Positions 10,684 to 21,010 of a stretch of DNA of 64,000 nucleotides are shown here, in pieces (position 1 is the first letter of the stretch; every line of letters begins with the position of its first letter). The DNA is taken from NCBI GenBank assembly GCA_910589415.1, contig OU342633.1, forward strand, positions 16,530,858 to 16,594,857, given 5' to 3'. Under the pieces are notes generated by a model. That model did not search any database. It was not told where the DNA came from and was given only the letters and a program-made list of their open reading frames with translations. The translations under genes were made by a program, and so were the position numbers. The stretch is from Malachius bipustulatus. Its lineage: Eukaryota > Arthropoda > Insecta > Coleoptera > Melyridae.

Positions 10684-13600
10684 CTACTCATCGTCGCTGG
10701 TAGCGCAGTCACCACTCTCACTATACAAAGCGCCACTTTGATATCGCCTCAAGGCATCTGCTGCCGCAACTGCCTTGAATCGTTTGTATCCCCTAACACT
10801 AGGTAGTGACGCAATGACAAAACGATCATTCCCTAATGACTTAACTACCTTATAAGGACCATCATACTTATTGGCCAATTTTCGATTAACCCCCTTTTGA
10901 TTAGTAGTGGTAGCCGCCTGTTTCCACAAGACTAAATCACCTTCTTTATACTCAGTCGCAATTTTCCGCCTCTTATCATATCTCGCCTTCATTCGCCGAG
11001 ACGTCTCCGCCAAATTATCAGATGCCTTTCGCCTAGCCGCCCGCAATCTGTCCACCTCTGTATTGTGGGAGACTTGAGAACCGCCTGCCAAGTCTGCAAT
11101 CGCCCCGCCACGATAGGAGAACAGCAATTCAGATGGAGAGAACTTAGTGCTAGCATTCTCAGTATGATTAATGCCCCATATAACTTCAGGTAGCCGTTCA
11201 TCCCACCGCGCCTCACCTTCCGTACTCGCCGTTAGCGCCTCAATAATTGTACGATTCGGCCGTTCTACCTGGCCATTCGCCCTTGGGGTAGCAATGGCAT
11301 TGAGTACATGCCTGATCCCCTTTTCCGCCATATAATTAGCGAACTCCTTGCTAATAAACGCCCGCCCCCGATCGGAAATAATTCGCCTTGGATATCCAAA
11401 TTCACCAAACACCCACCTAAGCTTGTCTATTGTTTCGGCTGTACTAAGGGTGCGCGTAGGGACCGCTATTAAGAACTTGGTGAATGCATCCACCACCATC
11501 AAGATATAATTGTGATGTTTAGTTGTTTTAGTGAAAGGGCCCACATGATCAATGTGTATTGTGTCGAAAGGTGTTGTTGGTTTCTTGATGGGGTGCAAAA
11601 GACCTTCACCCTTCCCATAGTCTCCCTTAGCAAAAGCACAATTCATGCAAGCCGCCGTATACTTCTGCACAAAACGCCTCATGCGAGGAAACCAGTACTG
11701 CTGCCGAAGCAGTTCATAACACCTCTTGTACCCAGGGTGGCCAATGTCGTCATGATGTCGCCTCAATAGACTAAATTTGGCCATTGCAGGCACGTATAAT
11801 CTGTCACCGTTCTCAGTTCGCCTCCAGAGTCGCCCGTCTTTAATTTTGAAGTCACGTTTTATATCTGCGTCAGCTGTTCCTTCTGATAAGGCCTTTACAA
11901 TCGCCTGTGCTTTATCGTCCTGTAATTGTATTGTAAAAAACCAATCATCTTCCGCCATCTGTATCAAATTAACCTTCACCGGATTACGGCTAAGAGCATC
12001 GACATGTTGCATTTTATCGCCTGGCCTGTATTCTACCTCCATATCATATTCCTGTATTGTAAGCCACCACCTAGCTATACGAGGTACAAGATCTCGCTTG
12101 AGTAGGGTTGCTCTAACCGCCGAGCAGTCAGTAATCACCTTAAAGTGGATACCTATCAGATATACCCTAAAACGCTTAATAGATTCAACCACCGCCAAAG
12201 TTTCCAGCTCATAACTATGATAATTTACTTCAGCTGTAGTTGTCGCCCTACTAAAGTACGCAATCGCCTGCATCCTCCCATCAGATCGCCTTTGAAGAAG
12301 GATGCCACCCAGGCCCAATTTACTTGCGTCAGTGTGCAACTCCGTATACGCCTCACTGCAATACAACCCCAAGATGGGTCGCTCCGCCAATATACGCCTC
12401 AATTTGTCAAATGAATTCTGCTCGACTTCCCCCCATTTCCACTCACAATCTTTCGCTGTTAACTGAGAAAGAGGCCTTGCCAATACAGCGAAGTCCTTGA
12501 CAAACTTCCTAAAATAACCCGCCAACCCAAGGAATTGCCTAACGCCATGTACGTCTGCGGGTATTGGAAATTCAGTCACCGCCTTTATTTTGCGTTGCCC
12601 CGGTCGAACGCCTTCACTGCTCACTTCATGACCCAAGTATTCGATGGATCCCTGCAAAAAGGAGCATTTCGCCATATTTAGTTTAAAACCCGCCTGCTCT
12701 ATTAGATTAAGAACTTGCTCTAACAACGCCAACCCATCCTTTATAGTCGCTGATGGAATTAACAAGTCATCCATATATGCTAATACTTGGTCATGCCGCA
12801 GATCGCCTAACATCTTGTTGATGATCCTCTGGAACACCGCCGGTGCATTTGCCAGCCCAAATGGCACCCTTAGATATTCGAACTGACCATCGGGGGTAAT
12901 AAATGCCGTCTTATGAATAGACTCCGGATGCATAGGCACCTGGTGATACCCCTGCGCCAAGTCAAGGGTCGTAAAGAATCGCTTACCAGCCAAACGATCC
13001 AACTGATCGGTAATTAGGGGAAGGGGATACCTATCCTTCACCGTAATTGAATTTAACGCCCTGTAATCTACGCAGAGTCGCACACCGCCGTCTTTCTTGC
13101 CTATCAAAATGATAGGACTTGCAAAATCGGAATTGGACTCTCTGACAACGCCAGAATCAATCAGTCCTTGCACCTTGTCCCGTACCTGCTGCCTTTCGGC
13201 ATGCGATAGTCGGTAGGGTCGAAAATAGACTGTGCCGGCCTTTGCCAATTCAATTTTCATCTCGCCTAAACGAGTTAACCCAAGATCCGCCTCGCCTTGT
13301 GAAAAACAGACAGCTTTACGTGCTAGTAACCGCCTTAAAGCTAGCTCATTCGCCTCGCCTATATCCCCAATATTAAGCTCACTAAACTTAGTAATAGAAA
13401 CTCTACTCACCCCAACTCCTGTGACAACAGTGGGCTCAGGAGCTGCCACACATCGCTGGGCTCGAGCAACCACTCTCCCCTTTTGCCACTTCAGCTCCTG
13501 GTCGCCAAGGTTGGTCACGTGAACTTGTATCTCGCTGCCTTGGCGCAGAATCCCTCGCGGCATCGCCACTAATGTACGCCCGTCATCAATCGCCTTAGCC

Positions 13601-14019
13601 TCCATTATCACCTCTTCGCCTGGCTCCGCCTCTACCACCACGTTCGCCATAACAGATGAGTGAGGAGGTACTTGAATATCCTCCTTCAGCAGGACACGTC
13701 GCCTTGTAGAAGTCTCCCCCTCCAGGGAGATGGACGCCAGAAGATCGTTGATCCTACCATCCCGGAAGAACTTCGCCTTTCCCTCCCGCACAATGAAGGA
13801 CACGCCTGCGCCTCCTATTGCCGGTTGCCCAGCCTGACCCGACAAGTTCCTTTCTTGGAGTCCGCCTGACTGCCCTTGCTGCCTCGCCTCGCCTGACCAT
13901 ACCTGGTGGTGCACTCCGCTGCCTTGTGGCCCTCGCGGCCACAGATCACACACCTCTCTCGCCTGGGCTTCGGGCAATCCCTGCTCAGGTGCTTGCCATA
14001 CTCCTGGCAGTTGTAGCAC
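10684..14019 (-). CDS. pol: Gypsy Pol: reverse transcriptase, RNase H, integrase (no visible protease)
   Basis: The open frame of 1111 codons includes about 70 N-terminal codons overlapping gag antisense-like or frame-shifted sequence. True pol probably begins after a frameshift from gag near 13850. RT lies at about 270-460 (SPIILIGKKDGGVRLCVDYR, LAQGYHQV, catalytic YMDDLL). RNase H follows (HTDASKLGLGGIL, VDALSR). Integrase at about 770-1010 has the H-H-C-C zinc region (HPGYKRCYELL, CMNCA) and catalytic D-D-E (IDHVGPF, ISDRGRAF, GQVERPNR). A C-terminal basic domain (YKEGDLVLWK) ends it. The region where the aspartic protease should be (about 60-260) has only the spacer usually found after it. 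Acts in virus-like particles to copy and integrate the element. Confidence 0.9.
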   Translation of the reverse strand: MLQLPGVWQAPEQGLPEAQAREVCDLWPRGPQGSGVHHQVWSGEARQQGQSGGLQERNLSGQAGQPAIGGAGVSFIVREGKAKFFRDGRINDLLASISLEGETSTRRRVLLKEDIQVPPHSSVMANVVVEAEPGEEVIMEAKAIDDGRTLVAMPRGILRQGSEIQVHVTNLGDQELKWQKGRVVARAQRCVAAPEPTVVTGVGVSRVSITKFSELNIGDIGEANELALRRLLARKAVCFSQGEADLGLTRLGEMKIELAKAGTVYFRPYRLSHAERQQVRDKVQGLIDSGVVRESNSDFASPIILIGKKDGGVRLCVDYRALNSITVKDRYPLPLITDQLDRLAGKRFFTTLDLAQGYHQVPMHPESIHKTAFITPDGQFEYLRVPFGLANAPAVFQRIINKMLGDLRHDQVLAYMDDLLIPSATIKDGLALLEQVLNLIEQAGFKLNMAKCSFLQGSIEYLGHEVSSEGVRPGQRKIKAVTEFPIPADVHGVRQFLGLAGYFRKFVKDFAVLARPLSQLTAKDCEWKWGEVEQNSFDKLRRILAERPILGLYCSEAYTELHTDASKLGLGGILLQRRSDGRMQAIAYFSRATTTAEVNYHSYELETLAVVESIKRFRVYLIGIHFKVITDCSAVRATLLKRDLVPRIARWWLTIQEYDMEVEYRPGDKMQHVDALSRNPVKVNLIQMAEDDWFFTIQLQDDKAQAIVKALSEGTADADIKRDFKIKDGRLWRRTENGDRLYVPAMAKFSLLRRHHDDIGHPGYKRCYELLRQQYWFPRMRRFVQKYTAACMNCAFAKGDYGKGEGLLHPIKKPTTPFDTIHIDHVGPFTKTTKHHNYILMVVDAFTKFLIAVPTRTLSTAETIDKLRWVFGEFGYPRRIISDRGRAFISKEFANYMAEKGIRHVLNAIATPRANGQVERPNRTIIEALTASTEGEARWDERLPEVIWGINHTENASTKFSPSELLFSYRGGAIADLAGGSQVSHNTEVDRLRAARRKASDNLAETSRRMKARYDKRRKIATEYKEGDLVLWKQAATTTNQKGVNRKLANKYDGPYKVVKSLGNDRFVIASLPSVRGYKRFKAVAAADALRRYQSGALYSESGDCATSDDE

Positions 14020-15077
14020 CTGACCAACTCCTGACTGGGCGCCGGTCGCTTCGCCGGTGGTGATGTCGCCATTCGCCTCACTTGGCCTGCCTCGTCGCCT
14101 TCACGTCGCCCGCCTGTCCCTCCCGGTGACTGGTAGTTTTCCAGCCCCGACAGGAACTGCGCATACAACGCCTCCGGAGTTGTCGCCTTACACGCATACG
14201 CGTTTGCCCTCAGCTCATCAGGCAGCCCACGTATGATCACCGACACGGCGTCTTCGCCTGAAATGTGACACCTACCACACATCGCCAGCTTCGCATGATA
14301 GTAGCGCGTCATCGACTCTGCGGGTCTCTTGCGCCTCGCCACCAACTCCTCCAGACACACAGCAAAATCCTGGTGCCGGGGAAACGCCTTCTTCAACTTC
14401 GCCTTCCATTCCGCCCAGCCGAAGTCGTACTCCTCCAGGCGGTTGAACCACGCCCTCGCCGAACCCCTCAACTTCATCTGGGTGAAATATGCCCTTTCCG
14501 CCTCGGACCACCCGTATATTCCACCCAGCTGATCAATCATGGAGAGCCACCTCTCCACGTTGGAGTCCGGATCATCCGGGTCGAAGGGCTCCACGACCTC
14601 GCCAGCTGCCCGTATGTCGCCACGGACTCGCCCCGCATATGTCGAAGTCCCTGAAACACCAGAGACTGCAGGCGCCTGAAACACAGAAGGACTTACCTCC
14701 ATCGCCACATCCCCAGATGGGGAGGTTACCCCACTCGCCTGTCCGCCAGTCGTCGCCAGGAACTTCTCCATCGCCTTGGAGGTTTGTTCCGCCACCAACG
14801 CCGCAATCCGCTCCGCCATTGTGCCGTCAAGGGCACGCAGAACCGCCGCCTCTGCTTCACGAGCCGCCGCCTCGGTTGCCGCCTGCACCGCCGCCTGAGT
14901 CGCTGCTTCTCGAACGCCAGCTTCCTCCTCTTCATAATTGAAGTCTAACTCGTCCAGGGCACTGGGGCGATCGCCGTCGCCGTCCCTGTTCTCATCCGCC
15001 ATGATTGATTGCAACTCAATGTCACCAACACACACAACTGGTCTGGTCAGTCGTAAAAGACCGCCGCCAAAAATCAC
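13815..15077 (-). CDS. gag: Gypsy Gag with two zinc knuckles
   Basis: A 420-residue structural protein that assembles particles around element RNA. Residues about 25-100 are an acidic, alanine-rich helical region. About 160-300 form the capsid domain (ERWLSMIDQL, GSARAWFNRL, the Ty3/gypsy-type retrotransposon Gag signature). CCHC knuckles lie near 355-390 (CYNCQEYGKHLSRDC and CVICGREGHKAAEC). The stop at 13815 lies inside the start of pol, so Pol must be made by ribosomal frameshifting. A slippery AAGAAAGGAA tract lies just before the stop. The ATG is the first in the frame, about 50 nt inside the 5' LTR boundary. Confidence 0.88.
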   Translation of the reverse strand: MIFGGGLLRLTRPVVCVGDIELQSIMADENRDGDGDRPSALDELDFNYEEEEAGVREAATQAAVQAATEAAAREAEAAVLRALDGTMAERIAALVAEQTSKAMEKFLATTGGQASGVTSPSGDVAMEVSPSVFQAPAVSGVSGTSTYAGRVRGDIRAAGEVVEPFDPDDPDSNVERWLSMIDQLGGIYGWSEAERAYFTQMKLRGSARAWFNRLEEYDFGWAEWKAKLKKAFPRHQDFAVCLEELVARRKRPAESMTRYYHAKLAMCGRCHISGEDAVSVIIRGLPDELRANAYACKATTPEALYAQFLSGLENYQSPGGTGGRREGDEAGQVRRMATSPPAKRPAPSQELVRCYNCQEYGKHLSRDCPKPRRERCVICGREGHKAAECTTRYGQARRGSKGSQADSKKGTCRVRLGNRQ

Positions 15078-15126
15078 TTTTCGTAGCCGGAAAGCACGTA
15101 AAATTCACAGATCCCACTTCTGAATT

Positions 15127-15464
15127 TGTTAGAAGAATAATTCGAGCTGGGAATAGCAGTCCTTCTTGTAAAAATAGCTATAGAAGCGACAGACAAATTC
15201 CTCAACTCAGGTATGACGCAGCTACCAAGTCACAGGTACCGTCGCCATTGGTAAATCCGCCCTGCCTCCCGCTCCTTCCACCGTCAAATCAGAGGAAGGC
15301 CTGACGCCGGTATCTGTCACCTGGCAGTGTCATCTGTCAGCTGCCGTTCGCCATACGCCACTTGCTCCTGTCTTCAGTCTTGCGCCTTTCCACGCCTCAT
15401 CTCCAGTAGGCCTGCGCCAGAGATGTATCCCTGGTTGCCTACCGTTCGCCTTACTGGTGTAACA
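15127..15464 (-). repeat. 5' LTR of the gypsy element (338 bp)
   Basis: Carries the element promoter by position. The sequence immediately inside it (minus strand TCAGAAGTGGGATC) resembles the inner part of a tRNA-Leu primer-binding site, but the expected TGG start is not seen, so the primer is uncertain. Confidence 0.88.
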
Positions 15465-16456
15465 ATATCTTTTTTATACAGGATGTCCCAATATTCCATG
15501 GACATGGAGCAACCACAGATTACTGAGGTAAAAAAAAGTCGCTCGGACCAAACTTATCTCTATACCAAAATGCTTCGTTTGTCCGTTAGAGGGCTTCAAA
15601 GTCTTTTGAAAATTTTATTTTTTTTGAAATAGCTCAAAGTTGGCTGATTCAAATTCGATGAAATTTAGTAAGTAAATTTCTTATTAAAAGTACTAATTTC
15701 TGATGTACATATTATGATAATTTGACGAAAACCCGAGAAGGGGTGAAACTACCCCTACCTTCCATTAAAATCGATCGTAATTGTTGATTAGTAGTAGGTA
15801 GCAGGAACGCTGTTCATGTTTTTTTGTTTGAAAGATACATATCGTTTTAGCCCATTTTTGGTCTCCTACAAAAATCTGTATCTTTCTGAGGTGCTATGTG
15901 ATAAAATAAATTAGTCGATGATACCTAACCAAAATTTTATTTCATTCTTTCAATTTGAAATCAAATTTTCAATTGTCAGGTGATTATTTGATCTAATCTC
16001 ATAAAAGATGTTCGATGTGGGCGCCGGTTTGAAGCCTATAAAGTTCCATCCTGCGCAAAAAAATTATTTGAACTCTTCTTGGAACCTCGTCGTTTTGAAA
16101 ACTGTTTAACTGCGTTTGAAAAAAACCGTTTGCAAACACCTGCAAAAAAACCGAACCATACTAAACATCATCTTCTATGAGATTAGCTAGGGCCAGTTGT
16201 ATAATATCTCGAAATATAATTATAATATCAAATATCTCGAAATCGGGTTGTTCAATTGTTTTTCTGTTTTCGCCATTTTATTCAGGAGAAAAAATACTAC
16301 TAGTTTGCTAATTTAACCGACTTTCTAGCTCAAATAATAACGAAGTTAGCAATAGTGCCGACTTAATTTAAAACACGGTGTATAGGTGCCATAGTGAAAC
16401 TGTAGTAGCCGCGGATGTAAATATAATGACCAAAAATACTATTTTCCTCATCATAT
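15465..16456. other. Repeat-derived intergenic DNA
   Basis: A single MITE-like end (TATACAGGATGTCCC) sits at about 15476. A 24-bp segment at 16380-16410 (GGTGCCATAGTGAAACTGTA) recurs inverted at 33790-33812. No gene is supported. Confidence 0.45.
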
Positions 16457-19400
16457 TGTTTACGGGTCTCACAATAATAAATCCACTACTATAAGTCTGT
16501 AAATTCCTTTATTGATACCACAAGTAGAAAGTACTTATAACCTCTAAATCTAACATCTAACTAATCAAACACACAGCTGTTCTCTTTTGTCTCCACTCAC
16601 ATACTACACTACTTGTCTATTCTTTATATCCGCTATACTGTCACTACTGGCTTCCTTACTTCACACTTCACTTCACTACTGCTCTGTCTATACTTCAGCT
16701 TTCACCTTCACGTCCAGGATACTACTACTCTGTCTTCAGTTTCACTCCACGTTCAAGATTCTACTACTGCACGCAGCCATACGGCGGCTCTTGCATAGTC
16801 CCCCGACGCGTCATCGAAACAGTAGGCACATTCTCGTAGGTTGCAGAACTCACGATACACATATACACGGTATGCCGATAGCGGTTTCTATTTTGGTCAA
16901 CTACTGCGCAATGACGTCACGTGGATCAGATATTACACATGAGATTGCTCATATCTATTTTATTGTTAGAAATAAGTAAATAGGTAATTTTTTGTACACA
17001 TATTGCTTTTATGGCTATTTCTGATATTCGGGTAAAGGTGGAGGTGGAGATTTATGCTATATTTAATCATAATCATAGGTTAATTATTTAAAAGGGAATA
17101 TTTTAAAGAAATATAGGATATAAATATGGTGTCCCAGCTTATTCGAAGCGGTCTTAGTAGGCGAAACGATAAATTTTTTCCCAAAAAATTTTGCAAATTC
17201 AAGCACAGAATCACAATGGCCATAATTTAAAATTATTTTGGAGTATACAGAGTGTCCCATATGACAGTGGCATATCAAAGTTATGTTTTTTTTTTAATGG
17301 AATGCTCCTATGTTATTGCATTTTTAGATTGTCTGAGAAGAGAAAATAAGATTGGCTTTTACAGTTGGTGTTTAAACTCAGAAGTTTTTGAATTATAAAC
17401 AAGTGAAAATCGTCATTTTTCAAGTTCTAGGCCCTGTACGACGAAAACGGTTCAAGATAGAGAAAAACGGTTTACATGTCCCTATTTTAACTTTTTATGT
17501 ACTATCCTATGGTATGGAAACATTTGTACTTCCTTTAATTTTTTTATTTGGTGACATGTGGAGAAATCTCAGAATTTTTCAAATTTTTTATCACCCTGTA
17601 GAAACATTTCATCTATCGTGTGAGCAAATGAAAACATAATTTAGGTAGGCCTTGGAAAAAAATTTAATGTCTTAGATTGGATCTGTAAAACTGTAAAATG
17701 AAAATTTTGGTTTGTAAAATCGTAAACTCATTCTGACATTGCATTCTTCTTGTTTTGCAATTTTATTGTCAAGTAATAATTATTTTGACATTTGCTGAAA
17801 TAAGGTGCATCAGGTTGTTAAAATTAGTTTTGTATTTCTTGAATAACGCGGACGTAAATTATTCGGAGATTGTTCCAGTTACCGTGAAGTTTATTGGATT
17901 ATTGACACTGCAAACCCCGTAAAAATGTCTTGTTCAAGCCAAAGCAATAAAGGATTAATATCTAATAATAGTTTTCCTTAGTCTGCAGTTTGTCCTTTGT
18001 AAAATGGTAGGTATTTATGTTTAAGGCCCTATTACTTATCGAATTATCTATCTACTTATTAATTATAGTAAAGTATTTATTAAGTATTAATTTGCACCTG
18101 AGGGTTTAACATAAACACACACCACAAGATATAAAAATAAAATCAAACAAGAATAAAGTAACATAATCAATGAAAATGGGAATAAATCCAGCAGAGATGA
18201 TTAACTTTCTTCCTACTATGCACTCATGCTCATGATAAAAGTAAGGTCTGTGATCTGTGGCTCTAGTGGTGGCCATTTTTTAAGAGGGCAAACTCTTCTG
18301 GAAAGAATGTTTATAAATTTTTGCCGGACGACAGTCGCTGACTCAATTTTTTTTTTTCGAAAAACTATTCCCATAAAGTTGGTATGTCTGTGCTTCAGTG
18401 CTTCTCCTAAATATCTGTGCCAACGGAATCTTGCCTTGTCACACCCTTACCTAAAAAAGTCCAGATAGGTGGTACGGTTTAAAAAACACAAATACGGCCC
18501 TGAAGGTGGAATATGCGTTCATAAACAGAAACTGACGTTTATGTGTAACAACCAGAGTGATGCCTTACATTTGCCGGAATTTCGTCCGATTGTTCCATTT
18601 TATAAACGTAATTCGAACGAGAAAGCAAAGGAAATAATAGTTCAAAAGTATTAGATTATGTGTAACTGTCAGATTCACACTTTTTTTAATTTAATACTAA
18701 TTTTTGTAATTTACTAGTATTATGCACAGAATTGTGTTTCATGTGTTTCATCAACCCATGTGCTTCTTCAAAACTCTCAAAACTCTGCGAGTGCACTTCA
18801 AGCGTCGTCATCGGCAATTTATGAACGATGCTAGATTTTTATCCAATCAAGCGAACTGGTTTTTTTATGAACGCATCCAGAGCTTTTCATGTATGATGCA
18901 AACTGTAATAATTCATGAACGCACCCCAGACCACTCAAAATTACAAAATAAGAAAAATAAGATTTTTAAAATTAATGACAGTGATTTTATCGTAGGATTT
19001 AATCTAAGACATGAAATTTTTTTCCAGGGCCTACCTAAATTATGTTTTCATTTGCTCACACGATATATACATCATAGGATAGTTCATGAAAAGTTAAAAT
19101 AGGGACATATAAGCCGTTTTTCTCTATCTTCAGCCGTTTTCGTTGTATAGGGTCTTGAAACTTGAAAATGACGATTTTCACTTGTTTATAATTCAAAAAC
19201 TTTTGAATTTAAACACCAAATGTAAAAGCCAATCTTATTTTCTCTTCTCAGACAATCTAAAAATGCAATAACCTTAGGAGCATTCCATTAAAAAAAAAAC
19301 ATAACTTTGATATGCCACTGTCATATGGGACACTCTGTATGCTCCAAAATAATTTTAAATTATGGCCATTGTGATTCTGTGCTTGAATTTGCAAAATTCA

Positions 19401-19978
19401 AAATTTATCGTTTCGCCTACAGAGACCGCTTCGAATAAGCTGGGACACCATATTTATATCCTATATTTCTTTAAAATATTCCCTTTTAAATAAATAACCT
19501 ATGATTATGATTAAATATAGCATAAATCTCCACCTTCACCTTTAACCGAATATCAGAAATAGCCATAAAAGCAATGTGTACAAAAAATTATTTACTTATT
19601 TCCAACAATAAAATAGATATGAGCAATCTCATGTGTAATATCTGATCCACGTGACGTCACAAGACCGGAACGCAGCCTGCGCGTCATCGTCTATCGGCAT
19701 ACCGTGTATATGTGTATCGAGGCCGTGGCAGAACTCACACCGGCCCTGGATTCTGGAAATGTCAGATTGCTCGGCGAGACCACTCCAGTAATCCATAGAA
19801 CTAACAACTGTCTGTCAATGTGTCATATGACATGTCGCGAACATGCCTTATCTTATAACCACGAACCATCATAAAAAAATGTAAACATAAACAACGAAAT
19901 GGTGAAACTTGAAACTAGAATTTCAAGAAACAAGAAACGAATAGATGAATAGAATTTTTCCAGAGCGGTCGCGTTATA
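16457..19978 (-). repeat. Retrotransposon LTR, split by a 2.9-kb insertion
   Basis: The parts 16457-16853 and 19728-19978 match a second LTR copy at about 37490-37925 across the split (CAGCCATACGGCGGC, CCCCCGACGC, TGCAGAACTCACAC, TTTTCCAGAG). On the minus strand the LTR starts TATAACG and ends GTAAACA, with an AATAAAGG polyadenylation signal near 16505. Possible 4-bp ATAT duplications (16453-16456, 19979-19982) suggest a solo LTR, though ATAT could match by chance. The exact ends are tentative. Confidence 0.6.
16854..19727. mobile_element. Long-terminal-inverted-repeat element with 11-bp target duplication (MULE-like)
   Basis: GCAGAACTCAC occurs on both sides (16843-16853 and 19728-19738), and the related LTR at 37.75 kb has it once, confirming a target duplication. 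Arms of roughly 800 bp (16854 to about 17675; about 19010 to 19718) are inverted copies beginning GATACACATATACACGG. A 9-bp GAGGCCGTG is extra at the right end. Duplications of 9-11 bp with long TIRs fit Mutator-like elements. The core (17675-19010) has only short open frames (18226-18468, 18722-19102) with no recognisable transposase, so it is non-autonomous. Confidence 0.75.
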
Positions 19979-21010
19979 ATATCATAATAATATACTTTCC
20001 ATTTTGACCCTTTCTTTACATTCAAAATATCTTCAAAATTCAAAAAATGGCATAAAAAATACTAGGCAATGGTAATCACATGACATCTTGTAAAAATTTT
20101 TATCATTTCCAAGTATTTATAATATAATAGGAATGTCTCTGTTTTGTACCTACATAAAAATAAAAATTTATTTACTTTTTCCAATTCTAATACCATTAAT
20201 TTAAATAAACATAATACCACACATTACCTATACCTCGATCGAGACCTGATGTCTTTCTTTAGTGTCTCTGCACTCTCTGCGCGTCTCGACCCTCACTGCT
20301 CACTGTTCCTGCTGGTGTTTGTGTTGATGTGTTGACTTGTTGTAGGGTTTAAATTTTTACTGTTTGTCTTTATGTTTGTTTTATTATTTCTGTAATAACG
20401 CTGTTGTACTGAGCAATGACTGTTGTAAATCTTCTGAATATTTTTATGTACCAAAACTTATAATCATTTGCCAAATAATTTTACAAAAAATTAATTATTG
20501 AAAAAAAATTTCAAAAGAAATTTTAAATATTTTATTACAAAAACGTTACTACAGCTTCAATGAATATCTTAAACAATTTTTTGGATTTGTAATTTCAAAT
20601 TATAACTTTATAACTAATTTTACGATTTTATTGTTGTTAATTTTTCACAAATAATACAGTAACAATAAGGAAATAAATGTTATTATTATTATTATTCAGT
20701 GAAAAAATTTCAAGTTATAGCATAAACACTTATACTTATCCAACATAAAAACTGCTAAACAACTATCCAACGATAATAATTACTTTTACAGCAATGAAAC
20801 TTTGAATAAATATAAATAATATTTGATTAATAATTAATTAATAGTTACAGTACAGAATGTTTAATTCTCGTTTCGGTTAATACAAATAACTAAGACCATT
20901 TTGAATCCAAACCAAACATTACAATAAACACTTTCCAGTTTTTCATTTGCATGTTCATGAACAGCGAATTAGTTGCATTTTAGTACTCACTCACTCACAC
21001 ACACATTACC
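19979..21010. other. AT-rich DNA, probable 3' flank of the zinc-finger gene
   Basis: No gene is seen. AATAAA on the minus strand near 20530 and 20628 could end the transcript of the zinc-finger gene. Confidence 0.4.

Larger units (their letters stand above)
10265..15464 (-). mobile_element. Full-length Ty3/gypsy LTR retrotransposon, protease apparently missing
   Basis: The element is 5.2 kb with 338-bp LTRs that I read as identical, TG..CA ends, and a 4-bp ATAT duplication (10261-10264 and 15465-15468). Gag and pol lie on the minus strand in that order. Identical LTRs mean recent insertion. Its base composition is far richer in G+C than its surroundings, with CGCC very frequent on the plus strand in coding and LTR sequence alike. 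No D[TS]G protease motif is found between the Gag zinc knuckles and the RT, yet pol is otherwise open. It may be a defective derivative moved in trans by a complete relative. Confidence 0.92.

Noticed and set aside
14205..14240. CTGATGAG on the minus strand in gag as a hammerhead
   Set aside because: It is followed by GGCAAACG, lacking GAAA and the cleavage triplet; it is coding sequence.
14489..14941. 150-codon Pro/Arg-rich plus-strand frame
   Set aside because: Antisense shadow of the GC-rich gag gene.
18226..19102. Open frames inside the 16854-19727 element as a possible transposase
   Set aside because: Low complexity, Phe-rich, no catalytic motifs; part overlaps the inverted arm.
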